DNA from: a gamma proteobacterium symbiont of Ctena orbiculata
Lineage (GTDB): Bacteria > Pseudomonadota > Gammaproteobacteria > Chromatiales > Chromatiaceae
Length of the DNA: 38,941 bases
Reading direction: 5' to 3'
Assembly (NCBI GenBank): GCA_003058525.1
Contig: QBVD01000011.1
Location: forward strand, 1-38,941
Shown: piece after piece, positions 26,204-33,973 of the stretch
How positions within the stretch are numbered: position 1 is the stretch's first letter
Layout: each line of letters opens with the position of its first letter
Position numbers and translations under genes: made by a program
The notes under the pieces: model-generated
What the model saw: the letters and a program-made list of their open reading frames with translations, nothing else
Databases searched by the model: none
What the model was told of the DNA's origin: nothing

Positions 26204-27325
26204 TTACTCCCCGTCCTGCTCTTTGCCGTCCAGCTTCTTTGATGCCATGGCGGTGGCGCCGACCGCCAGGCCGACAGCGGCACCGGCGATGGCCGCCGCG
26301 CCGGGAGAGAAGCCGGCGTTGCCTTCGCGGTCCTCGATGTCGGGGAACATGTTGGGTGGGGTGTGAGTCTTGACGTCGGCCAGGCTGAACAGGGGCTTGT
26401 TGAAACCGACACCCCCTTCGGAACAGCCGAAACAGGGGTGGCCGACGCCGATGGGCCAGACACCGCCGCCCACATTATTGAATTCCAGGCTCGGGCAGTT
26501 GTTGTAGGTCTCGGGGCCCTTGCAGCCGAGTTTGTAGAGGCACCAGCCCTTACGATGTCCCTCGTCACCGAACTCCTCGGCGAAGCGGCCGGCATCGAAG
26601 TGGGGCCGGCGGTAGCAATTTTCATGGATCAAGCGACCGTAGGCCCACTTCGGACGACCCTTCTCGTCGATGGGTGGCAGCTTACCGTAGGTCACGAAGT
26701 AGAGTACCGTACCGATAAAGTTGGCCGGATTGGGTGGGCAACCAGGGATGGTCACCACTGTTTTGCCGGACAGAAATTGCGGCGCACCCACCGCGCCGGT
26801 GGGATTGGGTTCTGCCGACTGGACGCCACCCCAGCTGGCACAGGAGCCGAATGCGACGATGGCAGCGGCGTGCTCAGCCGCTTCCCGGGTGATGTCGACC
26901 ATGGTCTCGCCGCCGATCTTGCAGAAGATACCGTCGCTGGCGAGAGGGATGGCGCCTTCCACCACCAGCAGGTATTGACCCTTGTTCTCCTGCATGACCT
27001 TTTTCTTGATCTCCTCCACCTGATGTCCGGCACCGGTGTCCAGGGTCTGGTGATAGTCGAGGGAGATCAGGTCGAGGATGAGGTGTTCCAGAGAGGGTTG
27101 TTCGGAACGCAACAGGGCCTCGCTGGGTCCCGTGCACTCTTGCCCATGCAGCCAGATGACAGGCGGGCGTTTTTTCGGATCGGCTACCGCCTGCGCCATG
27201 GCCATGGCGGCATTGGATGATAGGCCGAGAGATGCCGCTACACCGGTACAGAACTTGAGAAAGGTTCTGCGTGATACGCCCAAGCGTTTCTCCACTGCTG
27301 AAAAATCGAAATCGTGCGCTGCCAT
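26204..27325 (-). CDS. hybO: Uptake [NiFe]-hydrogenase small subunit HybO
   Basis: A 373-residue small subunit with a Tat signal peptide (SRRTFLKF, residues 18-25). Typical cluster-binding segments are present: WLHGQECTGPSE, FGSCASWGGV, IPGCPPNP and the C-terminal region with HENCYRRPHFDAG, CLYKLGCKGPETYNNCP and HPCFGCSEGG. A C-terminal hydrophobic segment (~345-362) should anchor it in the inner membrane. It is the first gene of the operon, with a sigma-54-like promoter about 70 bases upstream and GGAG before the ATG. Confidence 0.96.
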   Translation of the reverse strand: MAAHDFDFSAVEKRLGVSRRTFLKFCTGVAASLGLSSNAAMAMAQAVADPKKRPPVIWLHGQECTGPSEALLRSEQPSLEHLILDLISLDYHQTLDTGAGHQVEEIKKKVMQENKGQYLLVVEGAIPLASDGIFCKIGGETMVDITREAAEHAAAIVAFGSCASWGGVQSAEPNPTGAVGAPQFLSGKTVVTIPGCPPNPANFIGTVLYFVTYGKLPPIDEKGRPKWAYGRLIHENCYRRPHFDAGRFAEEFGDEGHRKGWCLYKLGCKGPETYNNCPSLEFNNVGGGVWPIGVGHPCFGCSEGGVGFNKPLFSLADVKTHTPPNMFPDIEDREGNAGFSPGAAAIAGAAVGLAVGATAMASKKLDGKEQDGE

Positions 27326-27678
27326 CTGTCAGTCTCCGGTTATCTAATGAGGCGATGAGGGTGCTGCAGTCTGCTAGAGACAAGGCCACATAACCCGCAA
27401 TATATGTGCCGGAATTTCTTTATTGCTTATTTTCATTGGCTTAGTGAATTCGGTTGATTGAATATCCGTTTATATGTGGTAGCGGTCATTGCATGATTAA
27501 TTCCCTACTGGAAAGAAGGTTTACACTTTGCAGGGTTATTGTCAGAGTGTTTCACTGTGGATTTGTTAACGGTTTTTTAGCTTCCGGCGTTTGGATGGGG
27601 CCGGCTGTCGAGCTTTGAGGAAAACGCCGCTTTTCGTTAAGATGCGCGGCACTTACTCCCCTGTTGATGTGAACCACT
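27326..27678. other. Divergent hybO / cysS control region
   Basis: 353 bases between divergent genes. The hybO side holds the sigma-54-type promoter annotated separately. Upstream activator sites of HupR type (TTG-N5-CAA) and FNR boxes were looked for by eye and not found. The cysS side is AT rich near 27560-27580, but no promoter can be assigned with confidence. Confidence 0.5.
27397..27412 (-). promoter_or_regulatory. Sigma-54 (RpoN) promoter for the hyb operon
   Basis: On the minus strand the sequence reads CGGCACATATATTGCG, matching TGGCAC-N5-TTGC with the invariant GG and GC ten bases apart. It lies about 70 bases upstream of hybO in the right orientation. Uptake hydrogenase operons in other proteobacteria are known to use RpoN with an NtrC-type activator (HupR/HoxA). 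That this one does so is inference from the match. Confidence 0.65.
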
Positions 27679-29067
27679 ATGCTCAAGCTCTACAACGATC
27701 TCAGCAACCGCAAAGAGACCTTTCAACCCCTACGGGCCGGTATGGTTCGCATGTATGTCTGTGGTATGACGGTCTACGATCTCTGTCATCTCGGACATGC
27801 GCGGGTGATGGTGGTATTCGATGTGGTCTATCGTTACCTGCAGGCGAGTGGCTACGAGGTAAGCTACATCCGCAATATCACCGATATCGACGACAAGATC
27901 ATCAACCGGGCCAATGAGAAGGGTGTGCCCTTCAGCGAGCTTACCGAGGAATTCATTCAGGCCATGCACCAGGATGCCGATGCATTGGACGTGCTGCGGC
28001 CCACGGATGAGCCCAAGGCGACCCAGCACATGGAGGAGATCCTGGCGATGATCACCCGCCTGATCGAGAATGGACATGCCTATAGCGCGGATAATGGCGA
28101 TGTCTACTACGATGTGCGGAGTTTCAGCGACTACGGCAAACTCTCCGGTAAGTCGGTCGAGGATCTGCGCGCCGGCGCCCGGGTGGAACCGGGGGATGCC
28201 AAGCGGGACCCTCTCGATTTTGCTTTGTGGAAGGGGGCAAAACCGGAAGAGCCGGCATGGGATTCTCCCTGGGGGCGCGGACGTCCCGGCTGGCACATCG
28301 AGTGTTCAGCCATGTCCACCAAGGCCCTTGGCGACAGCTTCGATATCCACGGCGGGGGCGCGGATCTCACCTTCCCGCATCATGAGAACGAGATCGCCCA
28401 ATCCGAGGGAGCGACCGGCCATCCCTTCGTCAAATACTGGATGCACAATGGATTTGTGCGCATCAACGATGAGAAGATGTCCAAATCGTTGGGTAACTTC
28501 TTCACTGTGAGAGAGATCCTCGAGCACTACCGGGCCGAGGAGGTTCGCTACTTCATCCTTACCAGTCACTACCGTTCGCCGCTCAACTACGACACCGAAC
28601 ATCTGGACAACGCCCGTGCCGCACTGACCCGGTTCTATACCGCAATGAGGGGGCTTCCTAATGCACCGGCTGCCGGTGGTGAAAGTTATGTCAGTCGATT
28701 CAGGGATGCCATGGATGACGATTTCAACACCCCCGAGGCGTTGGCTGTGCTGTTCGACCTGGCGCGCGAGATCAATCGCCTGAAGGATAACGATGTGAGC
28801 GCTGCCGCCAGTCTGGTCGGTGTACTGAGAGAACTGGGCGGGATGCTCGGCATTCTGCAGGACGATCCCGAGGACTATCTGCGGGGCGGTGCACAAGCGG
28901 GGGACGATACCCTATCCGACGACAAAATCGATGCGATGATCCAGGCGCGTATCGATGCCAGGGCGGAGAAAAACTGGGCCGAAGCCGACCGTATCCGCGA
29001 CGACCTGCAAGCTGCCGGCATCATTCTGGAAGACGGACCCCAAGGTACCACCTGGCGTAGGGGATAA
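27679..29067 (+). CDS. cysS: Cysteinyl-tRNA synthetase
   Basis: A 462-residue class I aminoacyl-tRNA synthetase charging tRNA-Cys in the cytosol. The zinc cysteine and HIGH-type motif are in [18 protein letters not shown] (C28; HLGH near 37-40). The zinc-binding region has [12 protein letters not shown] and [10 protein letters not shown], and the KMSKS loop is [13 protein letters not shown] near residue 266. The C-terminal helical domain with [10 protein letters not shown] is present. Length is as in E. coli (461 aa). The palindromic repeat of the transposase begins 7 bases after the stop codon. Confidence 0.97.
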   Translation: MLKLYNDLSNRKETFQPLRAGMVRMYVCGMTVYDLCHLGHARVMVVFDVVYRYLQASGYEVSYIRNITDIDDKIINRANEKGVPFSELTEEFIQAMHQDADALDVLRPTDEPKATQHMEEILAMITRLIENGHAYSADNGDVYYDVRSFSDYGKLSGKSVEDLRAGARVEPGDAKRDPLDFALWKGAKPEEPAWDSPWGRGRPGWHIECSAMSTKALGDSFDIHGGGADLTFPHHENEIAQSEGATGHPFVKYWMHNGFVRINDEKMSKSLGNFFTVREILEHYRAEEVRYFILTSHYRSPLNYDTEHLDNARAALTRFYTAMRGLPNAPAAGGESYVSRFRDAMDDDFNTPEALAVLFDLAREINRLKDNDVSAAASLVGVLRELGGMLGILQDDPEDYLRGGAQAGDDTLSDDKIDAMIQARIDARAEKNWAEADRIRDDLQAAGIILEDGPQGTTWRRG

Positions 29068-29074
29068 GTTTATC

Positions 29075-29133
29075 GGTGCGGCAAGCCACACCCTACACGC
29101 TAGCTAAGATCGTAGGGTGCGGCTTGCCGCACC
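29075..29133. repeat. REP-type palindrome, copy 1 (upstream of RAYT gene)
   Basis: Arms 29075-29096 and 29112-29133 are inverted copies with one mismatch in 22, and each arm contains the smaller palindrome GGTGCGGCAAGCCGCACC or a close variant. The loop is about 15 bases. A second copy in the same orientation follows the transposase gene. It may also terminate cysS. Confidence 0.8.
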
Positions 29134-29212
29134 ATATAGTCCGCGTTGATTCCACTTTACTGAGCTATGAAGCTCCACAGCTCCAATCCCACAATTGCCA
29201 AGGAGGGCGACA

Positions 29213-29764
29213 ATGCCGAATTATCGAAGAATCCTGATGCCGGGCGGCACCTATTTTTTCACCGTTGTTACATACAATCGAAGGCCAATGCTAATCGATG
29301 AGATGGCGCGAGAAGTATTGCGAGAGGCAATATCTCTTGTTCGAAATAACCAACCATTCAAAATCGATGCCTTCTGTCTTCTTCCAGATCATATACATAC
29401 AATTTGGACTCTACCGGAAGGTGATTTTAATTATTCACAACGCTGGAGAGCCATTAAAGGTAATTTTTCGAGAAGATACCGAGAGCAAGTAGAAGGTTTC
29501 TTAGTATCAAACAGATCCAGGCAGACTCGAAGAGAGTTGGCATTCTGGCAACGCCGTTTCTGGGAGCATCACATTCGGGATGAATGTGATTTCATAAGGC
29601 ACTGTGATTACATTCACTTCAATCCCGTTAAGCATGGTCTAGTGGATTGCGTTTTGGATTGGCCCTGGTCCAGCTTTCACCGCTATGTGAGGCAGGGTGT
29701 TTATCCGATGGATTGGGGTAGACCAGACCAAGTCGAGATGGACATGGGAACAGTGGCTGAATAA
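29213..29764 (+). CDS. REP-associated tyrosine transposase (RAYT, TnpA_REP family)
   Basis: A 183-residue Y1-type HUH nuclease of the transposase IS200-like/RAYT family. The HUH motif is LLPDHIHTIW (H60, H62) and the catalytic Tyr is in CDYIHFNPVKHGLV (Y133). RAYTs are single-copy, domesticated relatives of IS200/IS605 transposases, thought to cut and spread REP palindromes. The ATG at 29213 is chosen because AAGGAGGG precedes it. The gene is clearly more AT rich than cysS and folD and lies between two copies of the same palindrome, which suggests acquisition as a unit. Confidence 0.92.
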   Translation: MPNYRRILMPGGTYFFTVVTYNRRPMLIDEMAREVLREAISLVRNNQPFKIDAFCLLPDHIHTIWTLPEGDFNYSQRWRAIKGNFSRRYREQVEGFLVSNRSRQTRRELAFWQRRFWEHHIRDECDFIRHCDYIHFNPVKHGLVDCVLDWPWSSFHRYVRQGVYPMDWGRPDQVEMDMGTVAE

Positions 29765-29767
29765 ATC

Positions 29768-29826
29768 GGTGCGGCAAGCCGCGCCCTACACGCTAGCAAG
29801 GATCGTAGGGTGCGGCTTGCCGCACC
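29768..29826. repeat. REP-type palindrome, copy 2 (downstream of RAYT gene)
   Basis: Arms 29768-29789 and 29805-29826 are inverted copies. The sequence repeats copy 1 almost base for base, including the inter-arm ACGCTAG and the second arm TAGGGTGCGGCTTGCCGCAC. It starts 3 bases after the transposase stop and ends 17 bases before the folD stop, so it may also serve as a shared terminator. Confidence 0.8.
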
Positions 29827-29843
29827 GTTTGGCCATGATGAAG

Positions 29844-30704
29844 CTATTTTGTTGAGCTGTGCAGCTCCGCCGCCTGAAGGGTATTCTCCAACAGGGTCAC
29901 AATGGTCATCGGTCCAACCCCGCCGGGTACCGGCGTGATCCAGCTGGCCCTTTCACTCGCTGACTCGAAATCCACGTCCCCCACCAACTTGCCGTCCTCA
30001 TTGCGGTTCATGCCCACATCGATGACGACAGCGCCCTGTTTGACCCAATCCCCCGGCACATACTCCGCGCGACCGATGGCGACTACCAGGATGTCCGCAT
30101 TGCGCGCCTTCTCCGCCAGGTCCTTGGTGCGGCTGTGGCAGACCGTGATGGTGCAGCGCGCCGCCAGCAGTTCCAGCGCCATGGGACGGCCGACGATGTT
30201 GGACTGGCCGATGATGACCGCATCGAGTCCCTCCAGTTTCTGACCGGTTTTCGCCAGCAGGGTCATGATCCCCTTGGGGGTGCAGGAGCGCAGCAGGGGC
30301 ATGCGCAGCACCAGGCGCCCGACATTGTAGGGATGGAAACCGTCCACATCCTTGGTCGGCAGTATGCGCTCGATGACGGCCTCTTCATTGATCTGTTCCG
30401 GCAGGGGTAGTTGCACCAGAATACCGTCGATCGCTTCATCTTCATTCAGCCGGTCGATCAGCGCCAACAGTTCGTCCTGGGTGGTCGAGGCAGGAAGATC
30501 GTGAGAGACGGAGTGGAACCCGACCTCGTCACAGGATTTTCGCTTATTCCTTACATAGACCCGGGATGCGGGATTGTCCCCCACCAGAACCACCGCCAGA
30601 CCGGGTCGGCGCAAACCCGCCGCCACGCGTTGTTCAACGCTCCGTTTGATCTGTTGCCTGAGATCGGCCGCGATGGCCTTGCCGTCGAGAATCTGCGCAC
30701 TCAT
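29844..30704 (-). CDS. folD: Bifunctional methylenetetrahydrofolate dehydrogenase/cyclohydrolase FolD
   Basis: A 286-residue cytoplasmic enzyme that interconverts 5,10-methylene-, methenyl- and 10-formyl-tetrahydrofolate using NADP. Motifs are [17 protein letters not shown] (catalytic Lys), [24 protein letters not shown], the Rossmann loop [14 protein letters not shown] and [11 protein letters not shown] at the C-terminus. Starts upstream of 30704 would read antisense through the tRNA-Pro gene and are artefacts. Length is as in E. coli (288 aa). Confidence 0.96.
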   Translation of the reverse strand: MSAQILDGKAIAADLRQQIKRSVEQRVAAGLRRPGLAVVLVGDNPASRVYVRNKRKSCDEVGFHSVSHDLPASTTQDELLALIDRLNEDEAIDGILVQLPLPEQINEEAVIERILPTKDVDGFHPYNVGRLVLRMPLLRSCTPKGIMTLLAKTGQKLEGLDAVIIGQSNIVGRPMALELLAARCTITVCHSRTKDLAEKARNADILVVAIGRAEYVPGDWVKQGAVVIDVGMNRNEDGKLVGDVDFESASERASWITPVPGGVGPMTIVTLLENTLQAAELHSSTK

Positions 30705-30869
30705 GGGTGTTCCCGGGTGTCTTATTGAAATCAGGATGGGGATGATACAGAAAGCTGAACCAACTGTCAGTGCGCAATGCCCGCCACCATTGACCTGAAG
30801 GGGCATCGTCAGTATTATTCCCCCCCTTTGCTCACCCAGGGTGTAGGGATATACTTTTGGGATGATTTT

Positions 30870-30946
30870 CGGGGTATAGCGCAGTCTGGTAGCGCGCCTG
30901 CTTTGGGAGCAGGATGTCGGGAGTTCGAATCTCTCTACCCCGACCA
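30870..30946 (+). tRNA. tRNA-Pro (anticodon TGG)
   Basis: A full cloverleaf of 77 nt with encoded CCA. The acceptor CGGGGTA pairs with TACCCCG. The anticodon loop TTTGGGA gives TGG, and the T arm carries GTTCGAATC. It is the first of four tRNA genes on the same strand. Confidence 0.95.
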
Positions 30947-30953
30947 GTTTTCT

Positions 30954-31326
30954 GCGCCCGTAGCTCATTTGGATAGAGCATCGGCCTTTGAGCGCACATG
31001 GCCCAGGTTATGTGCAATCAGGAGCCTTTATGAGGAATGCAACTCATAAAGTGGATCGCACTGTATCGGGGAAACCTTAACAGGTTGTGCTGATGGCAAT
31101 CCCGAGGAAACCTTTGGTTGAACCAGCCATATTATGCTGGATAGGCAACCGGATCTGTCTGTGACCGCGGGTTACGACAGATGCAGAGGGGATCCGTAGA
31201 GACTATACGTGCGACACCTGAGACGGTGAAGAGATAGTCCAGACCACAAACCCTGCGGGGGCGTCGAAAGACGTAGTTGGTAAGCTAAGCCGAGGGTAGC
31301 AGGTTCGAGTCCTGCCGGGCGTGCCA
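30954..31326 (+). tRNA. tRNA-Arg (anticodon TCT), interrupted by a group I intron
   Basis: Exon 1 (30954-30988) gives acceptor GCGCCCG, D arm GCTC...GAGC, anticodon stem TCGGC and loop CTT. Exon 2 (31285-31326) gives CTAA, stem GCCGA, variable loop, T arm GCAGG-TTCGAGT-CCTGC, acceptor CGGGCGT, discriminator G and CCA. Spliced, it is a normal 77-nt tRNA with a 7-base loop CTTCTAA, anticodon TCT, and a body close to known bacterial tRNA-Arg(TCT). The first acceptor pair would be a G-U wobble. The intron lies between anticodon bases 34 and 35. Confidence 0.88.
30989..31284 (+). ncRNA. Self-splicing group I intron in tRNA-Arg
   Basis: About 296 nt. It ends in G (31284), as group I introns do, and the 5' exon ends in T. 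The catalytic core is recognisable. P7 pairs GACTAT (31201-31206) with ATAGTC (31234-31239), and the enclosed P8-like hairpin pairs CACC (31215-31218) with GGTG (31225-31228). A GNRA-capped hairpin CGTC-GAAA-GACG (31262-31273) lies near the 3' end, as P9. Peripheral hairpins are 31026-31034 with 31043-31051 (9 bp) and 30994-30999 with 31010-31015 (6 bp). No homing endonuclease frame is present. The P1 pairing could not be settled by eye. The core resembles the IC3 subgroup of bacterial tRNA introns. Confidence 0.82.
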
Positions 31327-31374
31327 AATCTGCGGGACAGGTTGCAGTATTGCAGCCGGATAGAAACGGTCAAT

Positions 31375-31451
31375 GGTGGACGTAGCTCAGTTGGTAGAGC
31401 TCCGGATTGTGGTTCCGGCGGTCGTGGGTTCGAGACCCATCGTCCACCCCA
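31375..31451 (+). tRNA. tRNA-His (anticodon GTG)
   Basis: The acceptor GTGGACG pairs with CGTCCAC. The extra G at -1 (31375) faces C73, a hallmark of tRNA-His. The anticodon loop TTGTGGT gives GTG, and CCA is encoded. Confidence 0.95.
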
Positions 31452-31492
31452 TTATCGCAAGCACTCCATTTCACATGGGGGCAACAGCTCAT

Positions 31493-31568
31493 GGGCCATT
31501 AGCTCAGCTGGTAGAGCAGTGGACTCTTAATCCATTGGTCGAAGGTTCGAATCCTTCATGGCCCACCA
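31493..31568 (+). tRNA. tRNA-Lys (anticodon CTT)
   Basis: The acceptor GGGCCAT pairs with ATGGCCC. The anticodon loop CTCTTAA gives CTT, the discriminator is A, and CCA is encoded. It is the last of the four-tRNA cluster, and degenerate sequence follows. Confidence 0.93.
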
Positions 31569-32210
31569 ATTTTCTCAATGAGTTACCAGTGGAAACTAGG
31601 GGAGATTTTAAGGAGTAGGGTCCAGATTGTGACCACACTGTGACCTACTCTATCGTCATTAAGTCTCCCAAGTAGGTTCTAGACCGCTGAAAGCAGAGCT
31701 TCAAACTAGTACAGTCACGACCCTACGGGCCTGTCAAAGGAATGACAATTAAAAATGGACCTTTAGAAGCCGATATTGATGCCTTCAGGGCCAGGTTCAT
31801 GGCTCATGTACCGGAAGACTCTCCAGATGATTCTCTTGTGATTCTTAAGGGATAACTGCTTTCTGTTGTAAGTCCGCACACCCCTAGATGTTATATGGAA
31901 GGTGGGGTTTACCCCCTGCCGCATGGAGAGCGTATCCGCATTCCTTGATCCATGGGAGAAACAGGATGCTGCGCAACCGCTTGTTCAGGCACTTACCAGG
32001 ATTATTACCCCTCCCGGTTTAAGAGAAACGCAATAAAGCTGGCAAAGAGGTCGTAATTGTGGAGGAATCAGGTGTTTCTTAGAAAATCAAATACCATTTC
32101 TCTTCCATTGATTCTTTAGTAGCCAGTCGTATTATTGGGAATACACAGTGTAGATTATCCCGTGTCCGGTAGGCGATTAGATATGTAAACTTGTAAAGGA
32201 GAGATAAGCC
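31569..32210. other. Degenerate intergenic stretch behind tRNA cluster
   Basis: About 640 bases with no full gene. Two 37-codon frames are open from ATG: 31742-31855 (MTIKNGPLEADIDAF...) and 31923-32036 (MESVSAFLDPWEKQDAAQ...). Neither is recognisable and neither has a good ribosome site. They may be remnants of decayed genes behind a tRNA, a common integration site, but no integrase or duplicated tRNA end was found. Confidence 0.4.
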
Positions 32211-32756
32211 ATGATTAATACCTATCGTAAACCCACACATATTGTATTGCCTGTAGCTTTGGCATTTGGTGTGGCTTTAGTAAGCTCAAACTCTTATGCT
32301 GGCATGCTTGAAGAATGTTTGAGCGCTGCCAGCCAGATTAAATCTGGTGATTTTATCAAAGTAGAATACCTCAATCCCTCGGCAGAGGGTCGTCCTACCT
32401 ATGAAATCGAAGTGCGCACCCCCAAAGATCAGGAGTGGGAGTTTATGTGCGATGCAAGCAGTGGCTTGATCTATGAAATAGAGCAGGAGGTAGACACTGC
32501 TGACCATCCGTTATTCAAAAAGCATGCGAAGATCAGCGTCAAGCAAGCCAGTGAAGCCGTGTTGGAACTCTATCCAGGTAAGATTGAAGAGATCGAATAC
32601 GAAATCGAGGCCAATGGTGACGCAAGTTACGAAATCGATGTTGTAGATGAGGCGGGTACAGAGTTCAAAGTCGAAGTGGATGCAATCAGTGGGAAAGTGA
32701 TCGAAGTGCATGTCGAGAAGTGGGAGATAGGTGAGGAGTCGGGAGAACGCCAATAA
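32211..32756 (+). CDS. Exported PepSY-domain protein
   Basis: A 181-residue protein with a signal peptide (about residues 1-30, ending YAG). Two tandem PepSY-like units follow, with sequence patterns YEIEVRTPKDQEWEFMCDASSGLIYEIEQE and YEIDVVDEAGTEFKVEVDAISGKVIEVHVE. PepSY domains are found in peptidase inhibitors, haem-related membrane proteins and sensor partners. The protein is very acidic. GGAGAG precedes the ATG. The role is unknown, with modulation of a periplasmic protease or redox protein possible. Confidence 0.82.
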   Translation: MINTYRKPTHIVLPVALAFGVALVSSNSYAGMLEECLSAASQIKSGDFIKVEYLNPSAEGRPTYEIEVRTPKDQEWEFMCDASSGLIYEIEQEVDTADHPLFKKHAKISVKQASEAVLELYPGKIEEIEYEIEANGDASYEIDVVDEAGTEFKVEVDAISGKVIEVHVEKWEIGEESGERQ

Positions 32757-32842
32757 GGGTTGGGCAAATGTCTAAGACGGTGTCCTGAATTCTCAGGCGC
32801 CTATCTGTATTGGGTGCGTTTAGCTCGTTCTCTTTGACCAGA

Positions 32843-33901
32843 TTATCCACGTCCATACCAGGTTCCTTTGCCAATTCCGTGCTGGGTTAGGTGTCCCGCC
32901 GCGACGAGTACTTGCAGGTGCTTTTTCACCGTGTTGCGATTGGCCCCTGTGATCTCGACGATCTGGCCGATGGTCAGACGTCCGTGCGCCTTGGCGAGTT
33001 CCAGAATTTGCACGGAGAGTTCCGGCAGTTTGTCGACCAGGATTTTTTCGCGCGCGATCTTGGTTTCCAGGCGCGCTTTTTGTTTTTGCAGGGCGTGCAG
33101 AAAGTACATGACCCATGGCTGCCAGTCGGGGGTGGCGGTGCGGATCGTGCCTTGCGTACCGCGTAGCGCCATGTAATAGCCTTCTTTGGTTTGCTCGATG
33201 ACGCTTTCCAGTGAGCTATAGGGCACATAGGCATAACCGCTCCGCAGGAGCAGCAACGATGTGAGCACACGGGATAGGCGGCCATTGCCGTCCTGGAAGG
33301 GGTGGATTTCCAGGAACACAACAGTAAAGACCGCAATGATCAGGAGCGGATGAAGCTGTTTTTCTTCCAGTGCCTTTCTTGTCCAGGCGACGAGTTCCGT
33401 CATCAGGCGGGGCGTGTCGAAAGGCGTGGTCGTTTCGAACACGATGCCGATCTCTTTGCCCTCGGCGTCAAACGCCATCACATGGTTGGTATTGGTTTTG
33501 TATTCACCCCTATGGCGTTCGTCGTTGGCGCTGTAGACGAGCAGGTCGCGGTGCAACTGTTTGACATGGTTTTCTGTGAGGTCAATGCCATCGGCGTGGG
33601 CAAAGACCGTTTCCATGACTTCGGCATAGCCCGCAACTTCCTGTTCGTCGCGGGTTTCGAACTTTTTAACCTCGATGTTCCTGAGTAACCGGTCGACCTC
33701 CCGGTCGGATAGCTTGCTGCCCTCAATGCGGGTTGAGGAACCGACACTCTCGATGGTCGCGACATGGCGCAGGGCCGACAGCCGCTCCGGGGCGAGCGTT
33801 CCCAGGGCGCGCCACGCGCCCTTGAACTCATCCAGCTCGGCAATCAGCGAGAGTACTTCACGGGTAATGTTGAGGGTGTCAGTGTTCAAACTCATACCCA
33901 T
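32843..33901 (-). CDS. Fic-domain protein with C-terminal winged helix
   Basis: A protein of about 352 residues. The N-terminal Fic_N segment holds the probable inhibitory motif TRIEGSKLS (S/T-x-x-x-E-G/N type). The catalytic Fic motif HPFQDGNGRLSR is near residue 200. A C-terminal helix-turn-helix (LTIGQIVEITGANRNTVKKHLQVL) suggests DNA binding and autoregulation. Fic enzymes transfer AMP from ATP to target proteins, and the N-terminal motif blocks this by obstructing the ATP site. Several starts (33913, 33901, 33895) are possible, none with a good ribosome site. Repeated sequences overlap and precede the start. Confidence 0.88.
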   Translation of the reverse strand: MGMSLNTDTLNITREVLSLIAELDEFKGAWRALGTLAPERLSALRHVATIESVGSSTRIEGSKLSDREVDRLLRNIEVKKFETRDEQEVAGYAEVMETVFAHADGIDLTENHVKQLHRDLLVYSANDERHRGEYKTNTNHVMAFDAEGKEIGIVFETTTPFDTPRLMTELVAWTRKALEEKQLHPLLIIAVFTVVFLEIHPFQDGNGRLSRVLTSLLLLRSGYAYVPYSSLESVIEQTKEGYYMALRGTQGTIRTATPDWQPWVMYFLHALQKQKARLETKIAREKILVDKLPELSVQILELAKAHGRLTIGQIVEITGANRNTVKKHLQVLVAAGHLTQHGIGKGTWYGRG

Positions 33902-33903
33902 AT

Positions 33904-33973
33904 AAATACCCATAAATATCCATAAAGGCAAGACTTAATCGAAATTATCCAGAAAAATACCCATAAATATCCA
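33904..33973. repeat. Direct repeat in the fic promoter region (operator candidate)
   Basis: The 19-base sequence AAATACCCATAAATATCCA occurs exactly at 33904-33922 and 33955-33973, with starts 51 bases apart. A shorter partial copy, ATACCCATA, overlaps the fic start codons around 33895-33903. Spacing near five helical turns and the winged helix in the adjacent Fic protein suggest binding sites for autoregulation, though this is inference. Confidence 0.6.

Noticed and set aside
22272-27220. Long plus-strand open frames opposite the hydrogenase genes
   Set aside because: They mirror GC-rich codon bias of the hyb genes, have low-complexity His/Gly/Val-rich translations and no homologues I recognise.
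27413-27678. HupR (TTG-N5-CAA) or FNR (TTGAT-N4-ATCAA) sites upstream of hybO
   Set aside because: Partial matches such as GGTTGATTGAATATCC lack the second half-site.
30705-30968. N-terminal extension of FolD
   Set aside because: The open frame continues upstream of 30704, but its translation ([10 protein letters not shown]...RATRLRYTP) is the antisense of the tRNA-Pro gene, a well-known annotation artefact.
31321-31618. Overlapping short plus-strand frames with AQLVEL- and SAGRAV-like peptides
   Set aside because: They are translations of the tRNA-His and tRNA-Lys genes themselves.
31569-32210. Integration site duplication of tRNA-Lys
   Set aside because: No second copy of the tRNA 3' end was found downstream and no integrase gene is present.
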